Below are positions 1 through 12,386 of a stretch of 64,000 nucleotides of DNA, in pieces. The translations under genes and the position numbers were made by a program. How positions within the stretch are numbered: position 1 is the first letter of the stretch; each line of letters opens with the position of its first letter. This DNA is from Monodelphis domestica. Its lineage: Eukaryota; Chordata; Mammalia; Didelphimorphia; Didelphidae. The stretch spans positions 6,080,391 through 6,144,390 of the forward strand of contig NC_077232.1 in the NCBI RefSeq assembly GCF_027887165.1. The letters are read 5' to 3'. Below the pieces are notes generated by a model. That model was given only the letters and a program-made list of their open reading frames with translations, made no database searches and had not been told where the DNA came from.

Positions 1-1090
1 GGCCGCCCTCCACAGACACTCTCAGTTTGCCAGCGGCCTTCCCGAGCCTCCACTAAGCCAATTGAACCCAATTCCCTGAACGCAGCCTGATGGAGGCAGG
101 ACGCCAAGGCCGGGCTTTGACCCGTTTAAGTTGCCCAAGCAGCCTGAGGTCACGATCACGTTGTTGACTGCCCTATAACAAGTCACATTGCTCTTGTGGT
201 CCGCTAAGACCCCCAGACCCTTTCCATACAAACGGCCGGTTCATTGTACCTCCCTCAGCGGGTACTCGTGAGGCTGAATTTTTGGACCCAAGGGTCAGAC
301 TTTACATTTATGGATACTCGACTTCCTCGTGTTGGGTTGGGACCATCATGTCTGCCTCTTGAAGGTCTTCTTTTGGATCCTGGCCTTCACCCGGAACATT
401 AGCTCCTCCTGGCCCCCGGGTGTGTCACCCACAACTGGGAGGAGCCTGCCCTCTCTGCCTCTTCTAAGACCCTGCTAAATGGGCTCACGTCACTGAGGAC
501 AGATCCTGGGCACAACGCCGGAGACCCTCCTCCAAGGCTGGCCTCACCTCATCTCTCTGACCTGGGGGGAGGAGAGGAGAAGGGGGGGAGAGTCTGGAAC
601 AGAGAGGAGGGGGTGCAGGGGAAAGGGGGCAGGGGAGGAGAGAGGAGGGGGTGCAGGGGAAAGGGGGCAGGGGAGGGCGAGGCAGGGCCCTTCACCACCA
701 TCTCAGGCTGAACTCGCCTCTTCTTCCTCACCAGCCACAGCCCAGACAAGGCTGCCGGGGCTTCCTGCTGGCCCCTCAAATCTGAGCCCTCCCCCCAAGC
801 CCCGGAAGCTGCCCCTCCCCCAGCTTCCCTGGCGCAGTGGGCACTGCCCTCCACCTCCTCCTCCAGGTTCCTCCTTCCACCTGTATCCAGGCAGGTCCAG
901 CTCCCTCCCCAGCATTCCCCTGGACTGTCCTTCTCGCCATCCTGGTTTAGGCCTTCAGTGCTCCTCACCAGCACCACTGCAACAGTGGCCTCCCCAGAAG
1001 GCTCCTTGCCTCTCCAGGCCAACCCATCTGGCCTTCTAGCCTTGTTTTGCTCATGAGAGGTTGCCTGCTACCCTGGATAAGGACCGAGTC
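1..1090. other. Unassigned sequence left of TBC1D10C exon 7
   Basis: No recognised gene. On the minus strand 232-430 contains a short open segment reading EELMFRVKARIQKK, then a stop, and 22-231 has an open frame starting MYGKGLGVLADHK. The composition of 1-430 is less GC-rich than its surroundings. I could not match either reading to a known protein, and no part resembles the human TBC1D10C C-terminus. It may be an old mobile element or an unfamiliar exon. Confidence 0.3.
601..676. repeat. Two-copy ~38-bp purine-rich tandem repeat
   Basis: The block GAGGAGGGGGTGCAGGGGAA and its GGGGGCAGGGGAG continuation occurs twice in tandem with almost no difference. Confidence 0.8.
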
Positions 1091-1094
1091 CTGA

Positions 1095-1330
1095 GTTCAG
1101 ATGCCAGTGCTGCCTCTTCATCTCTGGGCCATGTTGAACCCTGGCTCGTCCTCTGAGACTCAGTTTCCCTCCTCTGTGAAAGGAGGCAATCGGATCAAAG
1201 GATCCCTAAGGTCTGTTCTAACTCTAAGTCTAAGCTCTCCTTGCCTCGCTCCTGCCTGCTCTCCACGCTTGGCTCCATGCTGCCTCTTCCAGGAAGCCTT
1301 CCCTGGCTGCTCAGGTGAGCCCTTCTCTGC
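1095..1330 (+). repeat. Old SINE/L2-like fragment (MIR followed by L2 3' part)
   Basis: The text 'actcagtttccctcctctgt' and then 'aggaagccttccctggctgc' are characteristic of MIR and of the L2 3' region respectively. Both are diverged. Confidence 0.45.
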
Positions 1331-1735
1331 TTCCTTCGATGCCCTGAGGGGAGTTAGTGGGGCTCCTGTTTTTGTCCCCTCCCTCATTAGATGATGAGAG
1401 CCTTGCAGGTAAGGAGCGCCTTTTCCCAGACTTTTGGACCTTTTCTTGCTGCCCAGGACAGGCCTTTGGGGCTGGGAAGGCCCTAAAAGCATCCCTCACT
1501 TGGCGCAGGGGGAGGCAGCCCCGAGACAGCCGGCGGAGGGTCTCCCGACTCCAAGCCCTTGCCCAGAGGATGGCCCACACGGAGGACCATTCGTGGTACG
1601 AGGCAGAGCTGGAGGGCCTCCTGCACCAGCCTCCGCCGACCTGTCAGGAGAACCCGGGCTTGGGCCAGGCTGGACAATGCAGAGCCTGGAGGAGGGATGG
1701 CCCTGGGGGGGGGCTGCCCGCTCCGCCCCACTCAC

Positions 1736-3947
1736 CCTCGCTGAAGAAGGCGTCCCAGATGCGCAGGACGGTGGCGAAGGGCAGGGAGCGGGCAAAGAGG
1801 CACAGGAACCACTCGGGCAGGTAGAGGAGGGGCCCCACGCCCTGCTGGTGGAGGTGCTTGTGGATCCGAGGACACAGCCTGCCCAGCAGGGCCGAGAACA
1901 CCTCCGCATCCAGCCGGATGGCCTCCTGGAGCGGCCCAGGAAGGGGCGGTGAGGGCCGGCCCCTCCCCCTCCCCCTCCCCGGCCTGTCTGCCCCACACGG
2001 CTCCCCAGGGACCCCCCAGGAGACGGGGTCACTCACCATGTGGGGCCCGTAGTAGCCGGGCAGGTAGAACTCGCAGATCTGCACCAGACACCAGAAAGCC
2101 TCCTGTGGGGGCAGGAGATGAGGTGGGGAGAGGCCAAAAGCACCAGGGAGAGTAGGGGCCCCCCGGGGCACCGAGAGCCGCCCCCCCCAGCATCATTGTG
2201 GGGGATTCTTCCTTTACCAGTTTGGCAGGGGGAGGGGCTCCTCAGGGCTGGGGGAGGGGCTCCTCAGGGCTGGGGGGAGGGGGCTCCTCAGGCCTGGGGG
2301 AGGGGGCTCCTCAGGCCTGGGGGAGGGGGCTCCTCAGGGCTGGGGGAGAAGGCTCCTCAGGCCTGGGGGAGGGGGCTCCTCAGGGCTGGGGGAGGGGGCT
2401 CCTCAGGGCTGGGGGGAGGGGGCTCCTCAGGCCTGGGGGAGGGGGCTCCTCAGGCCTGGGGGAGGGGGCTCCTCAGGCCTGGGGGAGGGGGCCCCTCAGG
2501 GCTGGGGGAGGGGGCTCCTCAGGGCTGGGGGGAGGGGGCTCCTCAGGCCTGGGGGAGGGGGCTCCTCAGGGCTGGGGGAGGGGGCTCCTCAGGGCTGGGG
2601 GGAGGGGGCTCCTCAGGCCTGGGATTGGGGATGGGCTATCGGGCCTTCGGAGAGGAAGAGGGTCCCTGGGGCCTCTGACGCCTCCCCAAGGGCCCCGCCT
2701 CAGGGTCCGAATGTCTCTCACCTCAGGAGGCATCTGCATGAGCAGGACAGCGGCCACAGGCCCCTGGGCCTGGCAGTAGCCCTGTTCAGGCCGGTACAGG
2801 GTATAGGCCTTGAGCACGTTCAGGAGGCCCTGCTGCCTGTGTGAGGAGACCCCATCAGGAGACCCCGGGCCCTGCCCCTCGAGGGGGCCCAACAGAGACG
2901 ACGGCAGCCCCAAGGCAGAGGCCTGGGACCGGATGGGCTCTACCACCCCCAAGTTCTGGGATCGGGGCAAAGCCGGGTCCTGCTCTGGGCCTCTGCGGGC
3001 CTTCCCCCAGTTCCTCGGCCCCCCCAACGGCTCCGGCCTCTCTTACCCATGACCCTGGGGCGACAGGAACATTTCATGAAGGGGGAACTGCCGATGCAGG
3101 TCTCTCCTGATGGCCTCCAGCCACTGAGGGTCCCCAGGGGCTGAGAGCAGTTCCTGGGGTTAAGCAAGGGCAGGCAGATGGGAGGGAGGCCCAGCAGCGC
3201 TTGGGGCAGAACTTCGGCCTCCCCTCCCCGTGGTGGGGGCCCTTCAGGGATCCTCCGAGGGGCTCCTGCTCCCAGGCTGGGCTCAACTTGGATGGGGGGG
3301 GGCGCGGGAAGCTGGGGGAGGGACCCGAAGCAGGTCGCCCCCCTCCCCCTCCTGTTGGGCCCTGGCCCTCCTGCTTCTTCCCTTGGGACTTGCTAACTCA
3401 GAGCAGGAGGAGGAAGAGGAGGAGGGGCGGGAGAGAAGGCTGCAGGGAGATGGCTTGGAGCCTCACCTGGTAGGTGCTGGGGTTTTGCTGCTGCCGGGCT
3501 TGGGCCCCACACAGCAGGGGCCAGCAGCGGGCACGAAGGGCAGATGGGATCCCTTTGCGGCACTGAATCTTTACCTGCAGGGAGTGATGCCACCCTTAGC
3601 CCAGGAGGCCCCAGATGGGCACCGGGCACCCACCCGGCCCACCGCAAAAAACATCCGTCTTCCTTGGGTTAAACCAGGGGCTTCGGAAGGCCCCGGCTGG
3701 AACACATCCTTGGAACTGCGTCTACACCTCTCGGCTGCCTTCCGAAAAGCTGGATGTGAGGATCCTCCGAATCGGGGTCTTGTGGGAGCTCTCTGCACCC
3801 AGTAGGTGCTTTTAAGGCAAAAAGGCCTCAATAAAGCTCTAGAAACAGAGGCTGGATGATGGCACTCGGGATCCAGAGCTTCCAGTTTGGGTGAGAGTGA
3901 GAAGGGTTGAAGCCCTGGATGAGATTTACCATTTGTCAAACTTCCCC

Positions 3948-3994
<47 letters not shown>

Positions 3995-6900
3995 ACCCCT
4001 GTTCCCTACCTCGGGGCAAAGCAATCCTTTTTCCAAGATTGACTGCCTTCAGCCTAACCTTCTCTTCTCTCCTGAAGCCCCTACAGCGACGGCCCCCACC
4101 TCCTTCTGGCCCCCAGAGCCCCTGCTTTCAGGAAAACTTCCCGTATCCTCTATTCCAAGAGCTCCTGCTCCCCTCCTCTTTTCTTAAGCCCTTCCCTTCC
4201 ACTTCAGCATCCATACTAAGCACTGCTTCCAGAGCAGAAGAGCGGGAAGGGCTAGGCCATGGGGGTTATGGGACTTGCCCAAGGTCACCCAGCTGGGAAG
4301 TATCTGAAGCCAGATTGGAATCCAGGACCCGGAGGGGGGCTCCAGGCCTGATTCTACCCAGTGAGCCACGTCACTGCCCCTGCCACACTCCTCTTCACCT
4401 CTTACAGTCCAGCTCCCAATCTCATCCCTCCACTGAGGCTCTCTCAAGCTACCGACGCCAAACCCTTTCCTCGGTTCTCATTCTCCGACCTTCCTACAGC
4501 TTCCCCCCTGCTCTCTTCTCTGCAGGTTTTCAGAGACCCCCGTCTCCTGCTTCTCCTCCTGCCTCCCAGACCGCTCTTCTCCGTCTCCTTTACTGGGTCA
4601 GCCTCTGCTGCTCTCCAATCTCACATCTCCAGCTGGGCGTCGAGGAGGCGTCTTAAACTCAGCATGTCCAAAATGGAACTCCTGAGCTTCCCGCCAAACC
4701 CTCTCAACGCCTGAAAAAACAGGCCATCTTCATGCGCTCCCTCTTCTCCCCTCCTCCACCCGCTTCTCCATTCCCTGCAGTCTTTGCTCCAGAATCTGAG
4801 AAACCGTCCAGCCACCAATTGTCTTTGAAGAGGTCAAGCCCTCCTTTGGGTCTGGGTCAGAGATCTCACCCTTTCCTGCACCCCCTGGGGTCTTGTCCCC
4901 TCACCTAGCCCATTCTCATGTCTCTAACTCTGTCTCTGTCTCCCTCTCCCTTTCTCTGTCTCTCTCTCCCAATCTGTCTCTTTCTTTCCCTCCCTCTCTC
5001 TCTCTGTCTCTGTCTCTCTCTGTCTCTCCTTTTCTCTGTCTCTCCCTCCCTCCCTTTCTCTTCCTCCCTCTCTCTGTCTCTCTCTCCCAATCTCTGTCTT
5101 TTTCTTTCCCTCCCTCTCTCTGTCTCTGTCTCTGTCTCTCTCTGTCTCCCTCTCCTTTTCTGTCTCTCCCTCCCTCCCTCTCTCTCCCTCCCTCCCTCTC
5201 TCTGTCTCTCTCTCCCAATCTCTGTCTTTTTCTTTCCCTCCCTCTCTCTCTCTCTGTCTCTGTCTCTCTCTGTCTCCCTCTCCTTTTCTGTCTCTCCCTC
5301 CCTCCCTCTCTCTCCCTCCCTCTCTCTGTCTCTCTCTCCCAATCTCTGTCTTTTTCTTTCCCTCCCTCTCTCTCTCTCTGTCTCTCTGTATCTCTCTCTC
5401 TCCCTGTTTTCTTGGCCTCCTTAAAGAGAAACACACACCAGCCTTCCCCCCATCCCAATCTCCCCTCCCCTATCTCACTACCAGCCTCCCAGGGACAAGG
5501 TGCCGGGCCCTGCTCGCACTCCTCTGCACACAGGACTTTCCCTTCCTCGCTGAAGTCAGTGCCCTTTTCTCTACATTGGCCTCTGCTCCACCTTTCTTCA
5601 CTCTCTGACTCCCTCCAAGCCTCTGGCTCCTCCCTCAGGCTTCCCACCAGGGCTCTGGGCTGGCCTATCTTTCTCCAGCTTCTTGGCATTTCTGGGCTCA
5701 GGGCCTTTGCTTCTCTCTCTGCATGCCCTCACAGTGGGCTCCTCTGCTCCCTTGGGTCCAATTCTTCTGTTCGATCTGGAGAGCCCCCCAGAATCTGTCT
5801 CCTGATTGTCCCCAGACCCACGTCCCCGACTTCCTGCTGGGTATCTGCCCCTGGATGTGCCATCCTTCCACCACCCCACCCAGGCCCCTCAGCGCCTCCC
5901 TTTCTCTCATCTCCCTTCACCAGCTCATGGATTCCTCTCCTGGGCTCCTCGGTATCCCAGAGCCACCACCTGGGTCAGCAGCTTTTGCCAGCTCCACCTA
6001 TGGGCTCAAAGAGTTTTCTCTGGCCACCCCCATGCTTTCCCTTCTCACTCCACCACCCACTGACTTCTCTGGCTTCCTTCAAGTCCCAGCCAAAATCTGC
6101 GCTTCTCCAGGAAGCCTCTCCCAAGCTGGCCTTCCCTCTGCTCATCTTTTCCTGTTGATCCTGTCTGGAGGGAGCCTTTGCTTCTTGTCTCCCGTTCAGA
6201 CTGGCAGTTTCCGGGGGGCAGGGCCTCTTCTTGCCTTCCCTGCTATCCCGGAGCTTGGTACCGTGCCTGGCACATAGTGGGTGTTTACTAAGGCCAGCTG
6301 GGTTCAAGGCCCATGTCTGCAATAGACCGGTGGGCTCTAGGCAGCTCTCCAAGAGCCTGAGGTGGCAACGACCCAGTGGCACAGGTCTGGAGCTCTGGAT
6401 TCCAGTGACGTTCCAGATGTCTGTTCCACTTCCTATTCCCAGGGCCCAGCACACAGTTGGCATCTACTATTTGTTCACTGAATCAGGTGGAAGTCCAGCT
6501 TTCCCTCCTGTCCCATCCCTGTTGGGGCCCTCACCTTCTTGGCCCTCCTGGACATGGTCTTCTCCCAGTGAGACGTCATCTCCACCCACTTCATTTCTCG
6601 CTGCCGGATGAGTTCCAACGGGGGCTGCCCTGGGCTAAAGGGGTCAGAGAGGACAAGGCCCCCCCAGTGGTCATCACTGCCCCTTCTGTCTGCAGACAGG
6701 CCACCTTCCCGGGGGAGGGGTGCCCCTACACCGAGCCTCTCTTGTTGTCACCAGAATGGGAAGGATGTGGCTTAGAGTGTGGTTGGAAGAGGGAGGGGAC
6801 ATGGCCCAGTTCCCCCTCCCTGCTAGGCCTGCCCAGAACAGAGGCCAAGAGAGCTCAGCTCTGGGGAGCTAAAGGCTCAGGGACCAGCAGCACACGGAGC

Positions 6901-7808
6901 TGGGCTAGGAGGTAGGCAGCAGCTTGTCTTTGTCTCTGGCCCACTTCAGACCTGACGGTGCCCATTCCACAGAGGAGTCTCCCTGGCCCATACCTCATGG
7001 GAGTTCTAGGACTTTGCCAAGCACAGAGAGGGGGTGCTGGGTGCCATGGCTATTCTCCCCAAGAACCCTTCACCCATCTTACCGGCTAGGGCCAATACCC
7101 ATGCCCAGCCCTAAGCCCATCTCCCTTATTCATCCAGTGTCACGCTTTGCCTGATGCTCTGAGCTGGCCATGCCTTCCCTGTTCTGAAGCTGGCACCTTC
7201 CTCAAAGAGGGACAGATTAGAGAAGACCTAGTGTTTGGCTCACCCTAAAGTCCAAACTGTTCATTTTACAGATAGGACACTGAGGCTAAAGAAGTCCTCT
7301 CCTCTCTCTCATCCTTGGTCTCCTCCTCACCCGGAAAGTGAGGGGGCCAGACTAGAGGGCCCTGGAACGCTCCAGGGTCCTGTGGCCTCTTGACTCCAAG
7401 TCTGCTGCTCCCCTCCCTTCCCAGCTTCCTTCGTCTCATGTCCTACCTAGACTTTCCCCCCATTCCCTCTCGTAGCCCCAAGATCTAAGCTCTGTACCTC
7501 CTGGGCTCTGAGAAAGGTTTATTGAATTACAGGCAACCTCTGAAGCTCAAATGAATCACATGTGACCTAACCCAGTCTGGATCCCCAAAGTATTCCCTTC
7601 CCCAGGAGGCTGACTTTGCTACTCCCCTCAGCACCCCCTACCCAACTCACCCTGCTTCTGAGGAGTTGGCACTGCCTCCAATAAAGCCGTAGCGATCGGC
7701 CCTTCGGAAGGGCCCTGGACCATTGAGCTCCGAGTCTGAACCAAGGGAGCTAGAGTCGTCCTGGATGTCAGGGGCCACGGCTAGGTCCTCCCCTAGGGCG
7801 GCAGCCAT
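1736..7808 (-). CDS. TBC1D10C: TBC1D10C (carabin), TBC-domain GTPase-activating protein, 3' end missing
   Basis: Seven exons on the minus strand join in phase: 7651-7808, 6535-6634, 3467-3574, 3047-3153, 2722-2836, 2037-2102 and 1736-1925, giving 281 codons plus one base. All internal junctions are GT/AG. The start ATG (7806-7808) opens MAAALGEDL, followed by the acidic [12 protein letters not shown] stretch typical of the family. The TBC domain shows the arginine finger (IxxDxxR at about I137, D140, R143) and the glutamine finger (YCQ, about Q180), so dual-finger GAP catalysis should be intact. Close matches to human carabin include [19 protein letters not shown] and [17 protein letters not shown]. 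Carabin is known to inhibit calcineurin and RAS signalling in lymphocytes; calcineurin binding lies in the C-terminal tail. Exon 7 ends at a good donor (GTGAGT), but I find no sequence resembling the human last exon between it and the window edge. PPP1CA lies head to head about 1.9 kb away. Confidence 0.93.
2225..2630. repeat. 23/24-bp G-rich minisatellite, about 17 copies
   Basis: The unit GGCTCCTCAGG(C/G)CTGGGGGA(G)GG repeats about 17 times in intron 5 of TBC1D10C. Two main variants (GCCTG, 23 bp and GCTGG with an extra G, 24 bp) alternate in an ordered way, which suggests duplication of multi-unit blocks. The plus strand is G-rich; the TBC1D10C transcript is C-rich here. Long plus-strand open frames (2040-2779) are produced by the repeat. 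Confidence 0.97.
3951..3992. repeat. (AC)n microsatellite
   Basis: About 21 AC dinucleotides in intron 2 of TBC1D10C. Confidence 0.99.
4200..4380 (-). mobile_element. Marsupial tRNA-derived SINE, minus strand
   Basis: It reads, in reverse, the consensus seen elsewhere in the window: pol III head (CTCACTGGGTAGAA), box-B region (TGGATTCCAATC here, diverged), CAAGTCCC and CTAGCCC blocks. It lies in TBC1D10C intron 2. Confidence 0.8.
4400..4820 (+). mobile_element. L2-like LINE fragment
   Basis: The phrase 'aactcagcatgtccaaaatg' followed by 'gaactcctgagcttcccgcc' is the diagnostic wording of the L2 ORF2 C-terminal/3' region. Confidence 0.5.
4917..5408. repeat. Pyrimidine-rich tandem repeat with ~118-128-bp period
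   Basis: The tract is TCTCTG/CCCT-rich simple sequence, but the landmark CCCAATCT recurs at 4968, 5086, 5214 and 5338, giving periods of 118, 128 and 124 bp. It is therefore a minisatellite built on a microsatellite. Ser/Leu-rich and Arg/Glu-rich open frames on both strands are artefacts of it. Confidence 0.9.
6050..6300 (+). mobile_element. L2 LINE 3' end
   Basis: It shows the ordered L2 landmarks: 'caagtcccagccaaaatctg', 'ccaggaagcctctcccaagc', 'gcagggcctc', 'gtgcctggcacatagtgggt' and a GTTTACTAA tail. It lies in TBC1D10C intron 2. Confidence 0.65.
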
Positions 7809-8049
7809 GGCCAGCCTGCCCCCTTCCTGCAAAGAATCAACAGCCAGTGTCACCTGTACCAAAGCCTGGCATCCGGGGGCCACCTCCACCCCTACCCCTC
7901 ACGCCAGGCTCAGCTCAGCTGTGCCCAGCATCCTGCAAGTCCAGCCCTGGGCTCCTTTCTGGGGGCAGACCGGACTCACCTCAGATAGTTTGCTGCTCCT
8001 TTGCTCAGCCCCTCACCTCTCCTCTCTGGCTCTCTCACTTCCTCCCCAG

Positions 8050-9150
8050 AATCATTTCCTCCTTAGCCCCAGATGAAGCTGGGTGGCCCCTGCAGTGGGG
8101 GTGGGGGACCCTATTCTGCTCCAGCACAGCCTCCTACACTCCTGACAGGGCTCAGCTCTTGCCTACCCTTGCTTTCTACCCCACAGGGATTGCTGGGCTC
8201 TCCCTACTTGCTATTCCCCTGATATCCAAAGAGCTGCCCTCCCCTGCCACCCTGTGCTGGCTTATTCAAGATGTTTCTGTATCACTTATGCAGGAGAGGC
8301 AGATTCATCTTCCCTCCTCACTGGGTAGGGGTCTACAGAAGACTAGTTTGAAGTCAGAAGCTCCAGACTTTAACTGGGGGGAGGGGATCTTGAGGAAAGC
8401 CTCAACACTGGAGGACTCAGTTTCTCCCTGTGTACATGAGATCCAGGTCTGAATCCTGTACTCCCATGACATTGGCTGTCAAAGCCAGGGTGGCCTGAAT
8501 GAGATCTCCAGTACCTGGCACCTGGCTTTCTCAATGGGGGCTGGTCCAGCCAAGCCTGGCTCCAGACCTCCACAGGGAGGGTCCCACCATCCAGTGCTCT
8601 GGAGAGCCAGAGGAGGGCAGTCAGCATGGAGGAGAGACTGTTGGAAGGGTGAGTCCCAGGGAGGAGGGCCTGTTCTGGGGAAATGCTGTAAAGGGCCAAG
8701 TTGAGGTGGCCCTAGAGAGCTGCAGAGGCCGGACACCCCCTTGATTCCTGTTGACTCAGTCAGGGATCTCTTCCAGCTCAGAGATGCTGGTGTCGCCTGT
8801 CTGAGTCTGTTTCCTTATAGATGAATGGGGATGATAGCATGTGGGGGAGCACCCCAGACTCCCCACTGGGCCTCTTTCCTTCCAGGCCCACCTATCCCAC
8901 TTTAGGTCCCTCTTCTTCAGACCCCACCCCTTGGCCTTCGGACCTTCCCCTTGACCTCCCCGAGATGATCTTCATCCCCATCCCAGCTAGCATTTCCGTA
9001 GCGCTCTGAAGTGGATAGAAAACTGACATCCCCATTTTACAGATGGGGGAAGAAGGCAGGCAGAACTTGAGATTTGCCTGGGCCCAATAGCATCTTGGAA
9101 GCGTCTAAGGTAGGATTCAAAGCCTCATCTCGCCAGCACGAAGTCCAGAG
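8050..9150. other. TBC1D10C-PPP1CA intergenic/upstream region
   Basis: No coding feature beyond short chance frames. An old MIR-like piece ('cccattttacagatggggga', near 9030-9060) is present. This is the shared upstream space of two divergent genes; the TBC1D10C transcription start is not resolved. Confidence 0.5.
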
Positions 9151-9687
9151 CTGTGCGCCAAGCGCCACCTCGCGGTCCCTTTCCTTCTTCTTTCGCAGTC
9201 TCCTCCCAGGCCCCGCCCCACTTCCTGTCACTTCCTGGTCTTGGCCCTGCCCCTCTTCCCGGCTTCTTTTCCGGCTTCGGCTCCAGCTCCAGCCCCGCCC
9301 TGTTCCGCCCCCAACCCTCCTTCTTCTCCTCCTATCAGGACCGTGTCTGGGCTCGCCGGTCCCGCCCCTCTCCTGCTCCTATCGGAGACATCTGCTCGCT
9401 CACTGGTCCTGCCTCTCGCCTCAGCCTCCTCCTATTGGAGCCGTCTCCTCACTAATTGGTCCCGTCCTCTCCCGCCGCCATCGCCTCCGCTGCTCCCCTC
9501 CGGGCCGGCGAGCGGCGCTGTGGCGCGAAACTCGGGGCGGAGCCTGGGCGGGGGCTGAGGCCGCGGGCCGAGGGCGGAGGGCGCGGCGGCGGCGGCGTGA
9601 GCGGGCGGCGGGAGCGGCGGCGGCGGCGGAGGCGGAGGGGGGCACGGGCCGGAGGGACGTAGCCGGGGCCCTCGGGGCAGCGCCGTC

Positions 9688-11686
<1,999 letters not shown>

Positions 11687-12031
11687 CCCTCCCTGGGCTT
11701 CCCTGGGGACAACTGATTGTACAGAAATCCTGGCTCCTCTTGGGGCCTCAGATGCCCACAAGGGCTTCTAGTTGCAGGGAGCACCAAACTTCGGTGTCAT
11801 TTTCTTTTATAAACAAAATCAGATAGTCTAATCCCCTTTAGCTCCAGCCTGTTCTCCCCCGCTCCCCCCCACTCTCTGAGCTGGATCCTGGGTGGGGGGA
11901 GGTGGGAAGGGAAGAGGACAGCCCCTTTAGAGCAGGGAAGAAAGCTTGAGTCCTGCCTGGGCTCAGCTGCCCTGCCTCTGGCAGAGGGGTGTGGAGACAT
12001 CAGGCTTTGTGCCCTTATTTGGTCTTTTTTG

Positions 12032-12037
12032 AATAAA
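12032..12037 (+). terminator. PPP1CA: PPP1CA poly(A) signal AATAAA
   Basis: AATAAA lies 346 nt after the stop codon, within the expected 3' UTR length for this gene. It faces the RAD9A signal at 12120-12125. Confidence 0.8.
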
Positions 12038-12119
12038 TGTCAAAGCTGGATTCTCACTAGCCCCTGAGTAGCCTGCCTTTTGTCCAGGAATGACACATGC
12101 TCCTTTGGGCTTGGGAGTC

Positions 12120-12125
12120 TTTATT
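12120..12125 (-). terminator. RAD9A: RAD9A poly(A) signal AATAAA
   Basis: TTTATT on the plus strand reads AATAAA on the minus strand, 262 nt beyond the RAD9A stop. Only 82 bp separate it from the PPP1CA signal. Confidence 0.75.
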
Positions 12126-12386
12126 GAGGGAGAAGGTGCTGCCTTCTCAGAAGGCCTCATGGGCATTGAAGGGGGAGGAAGCAAGACCCAGAGCCCACTA
12201 GAGAACTTAGCCACATGGTGCTGAGGCCCAAGGGCCTCTTGTGTCCTCTCCTGCTGCTGGATAGGGGCAGCCATTCTCTCAGATGCACCAATACCCCCAC
12301 CCCCAGCTTGGTTCAGGCCTTTCCTGGCACAAACAACCAGGCAGGTGAAAAGTCTTGAACTCGAGGTTCGTCCTGAGGAGCATGAT

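Noticed and set aside
1357-1824. Plus-strand frame with a coiled-coil-like VSRLQALAQRMAHTE stretch
   Set aside because: It continues straight through the antisense of TBC1D10C exon 7, so it is more likely a shadow; no second gene is expected here.
2040-2779. Gly/Leu-rich frames of about 200 aa over the minisatellite
   Set aside because: They translate the 23/24-bp repeat and lie antisense to TBC1D10C exons 5-6.
4893-6158. 421-aa Ser/Leu-rich plus-strand frame and Arg/Glu-rich minus frames
   Set aside because: Produced by the pyrimidine tandem repeat; no domain and frames open on both strands.
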